From Streptomyces sp. 6-11-2 (GTDB taxonomy: Bacteria > Actinomycetota > Actinomycetes > Streptomycetales > Streptomycetaceae): a DNA stretch of 64,000 nt. The notes under the pieces were generated by a model, which was not told the DNA's origin, made no database searches, and was given only the letters and a program-made list of their open reading frames with translations. The stretch spans positions 2,790,001 to 2,854,000 of the forward strand of contig NZ_BJOR01000001.1 in NCBI RefSeq assembly GCF_006540305.1. The letters run 5' to 3'. Shown piece by piece: positions 55,438-64,000 of the stretch. The number at the start of each line of letters is the position of its first letter. Position 1 is the stretch's first letter. The position numbers were made by a program, and so were the translations under genes.

Positions 55438-56792
55438 TGTCAGCGACAGCCGTCGCCCCCGCGGCGAGCACCGCGGGCCGCGCGCACCTGGAGGAACTGG
55501 CCCGCAAGGCCGCCCGCGCGGCCGAGCAGGCCAAAGCGTGGGAGTCCCCGTACACCGGGGCCGGCCAGGAGCTGCACGCCCGGATCGACGCCGCCGTCGC
55601 CGAGGACCGGGAGGCTCTGCTCGCCCTGAGCCACGCCCTGCACCAGGACCCGGAGCCCGGCTTCGAGGAGCACCGCGCGGTGGCGCGCGTCGCCGGACTG
55701 CTGCGGTCGCACGGCATCGAGGCCGAGACCGGGGTGTACGGCCTGTCCACCGCGCTGCGCGCCACCGCGGGCACCGGGCAGGGCCCCACCGTGGCGGTGC
55801 TGGCGGAGTACGACGCCCTGCCGGGCATCGGGCACGCCTGCGGCCACAACGTCATCTGCGCGTCCGGCGTCGGCGCCTTCCTGGCGCTGGCCCGGGTGAT
55901 GCCCGCGCTCGGCGGCACGGCGGTGCTGCTGGGCACCCCCGCGGAGGAGAACGGCACCGGCAAGGAGACCATGGCCCGCGCCGGGGCGTTCGACGGCGTG
56001 GACGCCGCGGTCATGATCCACCCGTTCGCCGGCGGCGACCTGACGGACGCGCCCTACCTGGGCCTGCGGGAGGTCGTCGTGGAGTACCGGGGGCTCGCCG
56101 CGCACGCCTCCGCCACACCGTTCATGGGCGTCAACGCGCTGGACGCGGTGGTCGCCGCGTACCAGGGGATCGCCGCGCTGCGGCAGCACATCCTGCCCAC
56201 CGACCGGATCCACGGCGTGATCACAGACGGCGGGACCCGCCCCAACGTGGTGCCCGACCGGGCCGCCGCGCACTTCTATCTGCGGGCCGGCACCGTGGCG
56301 GCGCTCGCGGAGCTCTCCGAACGGGCCCAGCGGGTCTTCGAGGGCGCCGCCACGACGACCGGGACCGAGCTCACCGTCCGCTGGGACGACTGCCCGCCCT
56401 GCATGCCGGTGCGCAGCAACGAGGCCCTGGCCGCCCACTTCGCCCTGCACCTCACCGGGCGGGGCCGCACCGTCCTGCCCGGCAGCGCCGCGCCGGACGC
56501 CGGGTCCGGCTCCACCGACCTCGGCAACGTCAGCGTGCGGATCCCGGCCATCCACCCGATGCTGTCGGTGGCACCGGCCGGAACCGCCCTGCACACGGCG
56601 GACTTCGCCGCGTGCACGGCGGGTGCCGAGGCCGACCGCACGGTGCTGGACGGCGCCGCCGCCCTCGCCCGCACCGCCGCGGACTTCCTGGCCGACCCCG
56701 AACTGCGCGCCGAGGTGGCCCGCGAGTTCACCGCGGCCGGCGGCGCACTCGACGTCGAGCGGCTGCTGGGCACACCGGGGACCACCCGCTGA
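55437..56792 (+). CDS. M20 family amidohydrolase (AbgA/AbgB-like)
   Basis: A 451-residue metal-dependent amidohydrolase. Metal-site signatures include LSHALHQDPEPGFEEHRAVA, LAEYDALPGIGHACGHNVIC and GTPAEENGTGKE, with the dimerisation domain around VVEYRGLAAHASATPF. Relatives cleave N-acyl or N-aroyl amino acids and p-aminobenzoyl-glutamate. An N-terminal extension of about 60 residues has no signal peptide, so it acts in the cytoplasm. Coupled to the MHS transporter. The likely product would be a free amino acid for the linked decarboxylase. Confidence 0.93.
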   Translation: MSATAVAPAASTAGRAHLEELARKAARAAEQAKAWESPYTGAGQELHARIDAAVAEDREALLALSHALHQDPEPGFEEHRAVARVAGLLRSHGIEAETGVYGLSTALRATAGTGQGPTVAVLAEYDALPGIGHACGHNVICASGVGAFLALARVMPALGGTAVLLGTPAEENGTGKETMARAGAFDGVDAAVMIHPFAGGDLTDAPYLGLREVVVEYRGLAAHASATPFMGVNALDAVVAAYQGIAALRQHILPTDRIHGVITDGGTRPNVVPDRAAAHFYLRAGTVAALAELSERAQRVFEGAATTTGTELTVRWDDCPPCMPVRSNEALAAHFALHLTGRGRTVLPGSAAPDAGSGSTDLGNVSVRIPAIHPMLSVAPAGTALHTADFAACTAGAEADRTVLDGAAALARTAADFLADPELRAEVAREFTAAGGALDVERLLGTPGTTR

Positions 56793-56905
56793 CCGCCGGG
56801 TCCGGATGAAACCGGCCCCGGCACACTCGCGGCGGCTCCGCGTTCACACCGCCGCCCGCGGTCGTCCGTCGGCGCACCGGACGACCGCGGGCCGGGGGAA
56901 GGCCG

Positions 56906-58447
<1,542 letters not shown>

Positions 58448-58493
58448 TCAAGATTCCGAAAAATCGGCTGGTACGACCGTTCCCGCGGGACGC

Positions 58494-59132
58494 CTACACC
58501 AGGCGCCAGTGGGGCAAGAACTCGACTGCGAGGTACAGGACGACGCCCAGCAGGATGATCCACGGGGCGAATCCGGTGCCGGCCGGCCCTCGCTCGACCC
58601 GGGCCGTGGGACGCAGATCACCGTGGAGGACCATGGCGCTCAGCGTGTCCGCGGCCCGGCTGCCCCGGTCGGAGCGGACGACACGGCTCAGCCAGGGCGG
58701 CGCGAAGAGCCCGGCGATGAGCTCGGGCGTCCGGCCGAAGAACTCCAACTGTCCGTCGCGCCGCATCTCCACACGGGTGATCGTCGACCACGGCAGGAGC
58801 CGTGTGGACCACAGACGGCGGACGTGCACGCCGTCCCGGTCCGCGGTGACACGCCACAGCGCGAACCAGCAGCACGGAAAGCTGACGACCAGCGAGGTCC
58901 ACAGCGCCTGAATCAGGGCGCCCGGCCGCGGATGCGCCAGGCCCGCTCCGGCCGGATGTTCGAACAGTGTGACGAACAGGACGCAGATGACCGCGGCCGT
59001 CGTCTTCCCGCGCCAGCCGGCACCCCACACCAGCGGCACCTCCGGCGCCGTCATCGCCCCGGCGAGCTCCTCGACCCGGTCCCGGCGCTCCTTGCGCGCC
59101 TGCCGCCGCCGCTCCGCCCGGCCCGTTCTCAT
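58494..59132 (-). CDS. PH-domain membrane protein
   Basis: A 212-residue protein with a basic N-terminus (RAERRRQARKERRDRVEELA), two central helices (TTAAVICVLFVTLFEH and ALWTSLVVSFPCCWFALW), a bacterial PH-like stretch (VTADRDGVHVRRLWSTRLLP then STITRVEMRRDGQLEFFGR) and a last helix near the C-terminus (IILLGVVLYLAVEFLP). Such proteins are common in actinobacteria and have no settled function. An alternative GTG start lies two codons upstream. Confidence 0.85.
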   Translation of the reverse strand: MRTGRAERRRQARKERRDRVEELAGAMTAPEVPLVWGAGWRGKTTAAVICVLFVTLFEHPAGAGLAHPRPGALIQALWTSLVVSFPCCWFALWRVTADRDGVHVRRLWSTRLLPWSTITRVEMRRDGQLEFFGRTPELIAGLFAPPWLSRVVRSDRGSRAADTLSAMVLHGDLRPTARVERGPAGTGFAPWIILLGVVLYLAVEFLPHWRLV

Positions 59133-59223
59133 CCCCACCCCAGCCCCCGCCGTCGTGTACCACGGCGAGCTTACCGACCGGCCGGTTGAGCCGTCGCACC
59201 GCGGACCGGGGCGACGAGCCGCC

Positions 59224-62200
59224 CTACACCCGCCGGCTCTCCAGCGGCCCCAGAAAGGTCTCCGGCAGGCCGCCCGTGTCGATCAGCAGGCGTTGCAGGA
59301 CCGTCGTCGGGTCGATCGTCCAGAACTTCAGGCGATGCGTTCCGGCGCGGGTGATCGTGTGCCTGGTCGCGGTGCGGTTGACGTTGTCGGACGTGTTGCG
59401 GGCCCACGCCATGTTCATCGTGCCGTCGTCCGCGCCCGTGGCCGCGTTGATGTCCACCGTCTGCGGCACGGCGTCGTCGAAGGAGATGCCGTAGCGCAGG
59501 CCGCCGGTCGGGAGGGCCGGGTTCCTCGGGGACACCTCCGCCCACACCGTCACCTCTCCCGCGGAGAGGAGGGTCACCTCGTACTCCAGGCGCGGGGAGT
59601 TCGGGGCGCCGGGGGTGCGGCGCGGTGCCGTCACCGGCCAGGGGGTCATGCCCGAGGTGGTGCGGCCGACGCCGTCCAGGCGACGCCACTCCCCCACCAC
59701 GCGGTCGTGGTGCTCCGCGTCGATCGCCAAATAGCCGCCCGCCTCCACGAAGCCCTGCACCAGACGGGGCGACGGGTTCTCCGCCGTGCAGGCGACCGTC
59801 ACCGTCGTGCCCGCGCCCGAGATCGTCAGCTTCGCCTCCGCCCGGCCACTGGGCACCCGGCGCCAGTCCACCCGGACCTCGACCCGCACCTGCTGCTCCA
59901 CCCGGCCCCGGGCACGGTCCACCAGCAGCCACGGGGCCGAGGACTGGATCCGGTACTCGAAGGGCGTGCGGCCACGGTTGAAAAGCTCCACGTACTGCTG
60001 CGGGCGGGTCTGGTACGGGCTGAAGGAGGGCAGCCGGGCCGCGGTCGTCGCCCCTCCCGGCCACCAGCTCCCCGCGTCCTCCGCTCCGTCCACCGAGACG
60101 CCCAGTCCCGCGGCGCGCGGCACCTCGATCCGCCGGACCGCGGGGAAGAGGACGTCCGGGATCGCCACGTTGTCGATCTCGGGCTGCTGCCAGCCCGCGT
60201 TGGGGCCGTAGCGTTCCACGTCCCCGTAGTCGATGTGCGGCTGGGTCTGGAAGCCCTTCCACTTGCCGCCGGCCACCTCGTGGTTGAAGCGGTCGGCGAG
60301 GGCGACGTCCCGCTCCAGACCCGTTTCCGCCCGCGCCGCCAGGTCGTTGGTCGCCGCCCGGCCCTGCCTGGCGTAGAGGAGGTTCGTGAACTCGGCCTGC
60401 CGCAGGCCGTAGAGGTTCGCGGTCGCCTCCACCTCGTAGCCGACCAGTTCGAACCAGGCGTCCCGGCTCCGCGCGGGCAGCTTGCGGGCGACGCGGTCGG
60501 CCTTGCGGGCCAGGGCCTTCCACTCGTCGGTGACCCGCTCCAGCTCGCGGTGGGCGAAGTAGTACGGGCTCTGCTGGTCGTCGTAGACGACCTCGCCGTC
60601 CCGGAGGGTGATCCGGCGGTTGAGCAGCTCTGGCTTGCGGCGGGCCTGGAGCCGGCCGTACTGCGCAAGGACCTCCGCGATCGGCCCGGAGTCCGCCTCG
60701 CCGAAGTTCTGGGCGGCGTAGCGGCGTTCCCACTCCCCCAGCCGCTCCTGCGGCCAACTGTCCGGGTTCCAGGCGTAGTCGAGGAAGAACTCCGTGGGCA
60801 GTTCGTTGCCCTTCAGGTCGCCCACGTTGGCGACCCACAGGCCGTGGTTGCCGTAGGCGTGGGCCTGGTGGAGCTGGTCCCAGAGGTTGGTGAGGTTCGC
60901 CGTGTCGACCCACTTGTAGTTGCGGCCGGCACCGACGTAGTCGAAGTGGTAGTAGAGGCCGTATCCGCCGGCGCGGGCGCCCGCCGCGGGGTCGGGGTGC
61001 TTGCGGATGTTGCCCCAGTTGTCGTCGGTGAGGACGACCGTGACGTCGTCCGGGGCGCGCAGGCCGCGGTCCCAGTAGCGCTGCACCTCCTTGTAGAGGG
61101 TCCACACCTGCGGGGTCTCGGCGGCCGGCCGGCCGGTGGTCTCCTCGATGATGCGGCGCTGCTCGGCGATGATCTCCTGCATCAGCTCGATGCCGTCGCC
61201 GTCGGGCAGGCTGGTGTCGCCGTTGCCGCGCATGCCCAGGGTGACGACGCCCTCGAAGCCCTCGTCCACCATGCGCTGGATGCCGTCCCGCCAGTACGCC
61301 TTGATCGCCTCGGCGTTGCGGACGTACGACCACTCGCCGTTGCCGCCGTAGGGGTCCTTGCCCGCGCCCGCGTGGCGGTTCCACTCCTCGATGCCGCGCA
61401 TCATGGGCGCCTCGTGGGAGGTGCCCATGACGATGCCGTACTCCGACGCCCGCTTGTGGTTCTCCGGGTCGTCCTCCGCGAAGGCGCGCCCCCACACCGC
61501 CGGCCAGAGGTAGTTGCCCTTCAGACGGAGCAGCAGCTCGAAGACCTTGGCGTAGAAGTCGGCGTTGAAGCCGCCGGGCTGCCCCGGGGCCTTGCCCGGA
61601 CCGAAGTACGCGGGCGCCCAGGTGCCCAGGGCCGGGTTCTCGTCGTTGATGAAGACGCCGCGGTACTTCACCACCGGGGTGCCCTGCGTGTGGCGGCCCG
61701 GCAGGATCCAGACGCGGTTGCGGCGCACCGGGGGCACGTCGTCCCACCAGTACCAGGGCGAGACCCCGATGCCGTACGAGACGTCGTACGCCCCGAAGAT
61801 CGTGCCGCGCGGGTCGCTGCCCGCGATGACGAGCGCGCGGTCGACGCCGGGCATCGGATGGTCGACGACCGCCTGGAGCGAGGTCTCCCAGCGGCCGCGC
61901 ACCCCGGTGACGTCCAGCTTCCCCGACGTCACCAGGCCGTCGATCAGCGGGCTGCGGCCGATCGTCCCCACCAGCACGGCGTTGCGGGCGATGGTGTGGC
62001 CGGGTCGTACGCCCGTGACCCGCTGGATGTCGTCGCGCAGGTCACCCGCCGCCCGGACGACTCCGGGATGGTCGACGGCGCTGACCACGATCGGGGCGCC
62101 CACCAGGGAGAACGAGCCCAGCCTCGGCTCACGGGGCGCGAAGGAGACGTAGGCCCCCGGATCCGTCACCCGCGGACCGCCGCCCTCGCCCCCGGCCGCC

Positions 62201-62298
62201 CACGCGGAACCCGACGCGCCCAAAGCACCCGACGACAGCACCGGCACCGCGGCGAGGCTCGCGCCCAGGACGGCTCTTCGGCTGACGTGCGCAGACAT
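59224..62298 (-). CDS. Tat-exported glycoside hydrolase family 115
   Basis: A 1024-residue enzyme. A twin-arginine signal (SAHVSRRAVLGASLAAVPVL) ends in an Ala-rich cleavage region near residue 40. The large barrel carries GMSHEAPMMR-like GTSHEAPMMRGIEEWN, YFGPGKAPGQPGGFNADFYA and LYYHFDYVGAGRNYKW, features of GH115 alpha-glucuronidases that remove 4-O-methylglucuronic acid from xylan. A C-terminal domain follows with beta-rich segments. Together with the GH3 operon it suggests hemicellulose use. ATG at 62298 fits the Tat signal. Confidence 0.93.
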   Translation of the reverse strand: MSAHVSRRAVLGASLAAVPVLSSGALGASGSAWAAGGEGGGPRVTDPGAYVSFAPREPRLGSFSLVGAPIVVSAVDHPGVVRAAGDLRDDIQRVTGVRPGHTIARNAVLVGTIGRSPLIDGLVTSGKLDVTGVRGRWETSLQAVVDHPMPGVDRALVIAGSDPRGTIFGAYDVSYGIGVSPWYWWDDVPPVRRNRVWILPGRHTQGTPVVKYRGVFINDENPALGTWAPAYFGPGKAPGQPGGFNADFYAKVFELLLRLKGNYLWPAVWGRAFAEDDPENHKRASEYGIVMGTSHEAPMMRGIEEWNRHAGAGKDPYGGNGEWSYVRNAEAIKAYWRDGIQRMVDEGFEGVVTLGMRGNGDTSLPDGDGIELMQEIIAEQRRIIEETTGRPAAETPQVWTLYKEVQRYWDRGLRAPDDVTVVLTDDNWGNIRKHPDPAAGARAGGYGLYYHFDYVGAGRNYKWVDTANLTNLWDQLHQAHAYGNHGLWVANVGDLKGNELPTEFFLDYAWNPDSWPQERLGEWERRYAAQNFGEADSGPIAEVLAQYGRLQARRKPELLNRRITLRDGEVVYDDQQSPYYFAHRELERVTDEWKALARKADRVARKLPARSRDAWFELVGYEVEATANLYGLRQAEFTNLLYARQGRAATNDLAARAETGLERDVALADRFNHEVAGGKWKGFQTQPHIDYGDVERYGPNAGWQQPEIDNVAIPDVLFPAVRRIEVPRAAGLGVSVDGAEDAGSWWPGGATTAARLPSFSPYQTRPQQYVELFNRGRTPFEYRIQSSAPWLLVDRARGRVEQQVRVEVRVDWRRVPSGRAEAKLTISGAGTTVTVACTAENPSPRLVQGFVEAGGYLAIDAEHHDRVVGEWRRLDGVGRTTSGMTPWPVTAPRRTPGAPNSPRLEYEVTLLSAGEVTVWAEVSPRNPALPTGGLRYGISFDDAVPQTVDINAATGADDGTMNMAWARNTSDNVNRTATRHTITRAGTHRLKFWTIDPTTVLQRLLIDTGGLPETFLGPLESRRV

Positions 62299-62416
62299 GG
62301 CACACCCCTCACACACCTGAATTTGGTCAGTGGCATGACAAATGTTGGAGGAGTGATCTGCGGGGAACCAGGGGTCGCGCACGCCGAATAGTTTCGTAAC
62401 AGCCGGAACGCGAAAA

Positions 62417-62444
62417 GGCCCGTACGACGAGCGTCGTACGGGCC
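62417..62444 (-). terminator. Terminator after the nuclease fragment
   Basis: GGCCCGTACGAC (62417-62428) and GTCGTACGGGCC (62433-62444) around GAGC; the minus-strand tail is TTTTCGCG. The stem is identical to that of the tuf terminator 200 bp away. It also isolates the GH115 gene, which lies 119 bp further on. Confidence 0.85.
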
Positions 62445-62488
62445 CTCGGCGGGCGCCCCGGGGCGCGCGGCGGCAGTTTCGGCCGGGC

Positions 62489-62611
62489 TCAGACCTCGGA
62501 ACCGCAGTCGACCGACACGAACAGCTCCGCCGTCGACGTCGCCGTGATCGCCCGCGCGAACCAGACGCTCAGCGTGTCCAGGTCCGCGCACCCGACGATC
62601 CGCTCCCGATA
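62489..62611 (-). pseudogene. C-terminal remnant of an Rpn/PD-(D/E)XK nuclease-like gene
   Basis: A 40-codon frame without a start reads RERIVGCADLDTLSVWFARA, then AITATSTAELF, and ends at a TGA. This matches the C-terminal tail (RIxxCxDLDTLxxWFxRAxTA pattern) of a Streptomyces family of transposase/nuclease-like proteins. The rest of the gene is missing: upstream it runs straight into the tuf terminator. It is the only coding trace in the 419-bp gap between the GH115 gene and tuf. Confidence 0.6.
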
Positions 62612-62628
62612 AGGGGCGGGACACGCGA

Positions 62629-62662
62629 AAGGGCCCGTACGACGGGAGTCGTACGGGCCCTT
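62629..62662 (-). terminator. Terminator of tuf
   Basis: AAGGGCCCGTACGAC (62629-62643), loop GGGA, GTCGTACGGGCCCTT (62648-62662): a perfect 15-bp stem with a TTTCGCG tail on the minus strand, 55 bp after the tuf stop. Confidence 0.92.
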
Positions 62663-62717
62663 GTGGTGCTCGCGATGGAGCTACCAGGTCGGGAGACCCT
62701 TCAGCAAGCCGGTGAGC

Positions 62718-63911
<1,194 letters not shown>

Positions 63912-64000
63912 TGGGTTCCTCCTGTGGAGTGGTTCTGTACGCCTTACTCATCGGCGCCAGGTGATCTTTGCTGGATGGCCCGGATCTCCGGGGCATTCCT

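Noticed and set aside
58969..62391. A 1140-codon open frame antisense to the GH115 gene
   Set aside because: Composition is low-complexity (Val/Arg/Gly/His/Asp) and the opposite strand encodes a full Tat-exported GH115 protein.
63912..64000. The end of fusA upstream of tuf
   Set aside because: The 89 bases show no reading frame with EF-G similarity; the gene must lie beyond the window.

Overview
The window is a piece of chromosome from a high-GC actinomycete, almost certainly a Streptomyces. The signs are strong G/C preference at third codon positions, frequent GTG starts, WhiJ/DUF397-type regulators, an N-terminally extended uL23, no rpsD between rpsK and rpoA, and a gene order that runs from groES/groEL through tsaD, alr, glmS, coaA, glmM, rplM-rpsI, the alpha, spc and S10 ribosomal operons and gdhA to tuf. 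Most housekeeping genes lie on the minus strand, so the text below is in window order and the minus-strand operons are transcribed right to left.

Region 1 (1-12.1 kb). groES and the start of groEL are driven by a promoter that carries two CIRCE operators. Then come a tandem pair of NodB-type polysaccharide deacetylase lipoproteins, of which the downstream one lacks the motif-5 histidine; a THUMP-like methyltransferase; an LCP-family cell-wall ligase; and a sugar-utilisation module (LacI repressor, binding lipoprotein, two permeases, GH3 glycosidase) whose divergent promoter holds five closely spaced CGAA-TTCG operator-like repeats. No ATPase is encoded in the module, so a shared one (MsiK type) is inferred.

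Region 2 (12.1-21.4 kb). An atypical tRNA-Gly(TCC) gene has its own promoter and terminator. It is followed by the t6A genes tsaD, rimI and tsaB with GTGA overlaps, a secreted protein that looks like an L,D-transpeptidase without its cysteine, a MITE-like repeat, then tsaE, an alpha/beta hydrolase, alr, nnr and acpS.

Region 3 (21.3-24.0 kb) is a small accessory island between acpS and glmS. It holds a PIN-domain protein with an unfamiliar 273-residue partner, a serine-kinase-like ATPase, the 3' remnant of a WhiJ-like regulator and two tandem DUF397 genes.

Region 4 (24-33.8 kb): glmS, a lipoprotein, coaA, a DUF389 membrane protein, a TA-flanked MITE, glmM, rpsI, rplM, a membrane-anchored protein and truA.

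Region 5 (33.9-50.5 kb): the ribosomal protein superoperon, including rpoA, infA, map, adk and secY, with several strong intergenic hairpins and a probable long S10 leader.

Region 6 (50.5-64 kb): a small membrane protein; a compact catabolic-looking module (PLP decarboxylase, GntR regulator, MHS transporter, M20 amidohydrolase) with two matching 20-bp palindromes; gdhA; a PH-domain membrane protein; a Tat-exported GH115 enzyme; a decayed nuclease fragment between two near-identical terminators; and tuf.

The items most worth following up are the atypical tRNA-Gly, the PIN/partner pair, the decarboxylase-transporter-amidohydrolase regulon and the LacI operator array. No CRISPR array, prophage or complete insertion sequence was seen.
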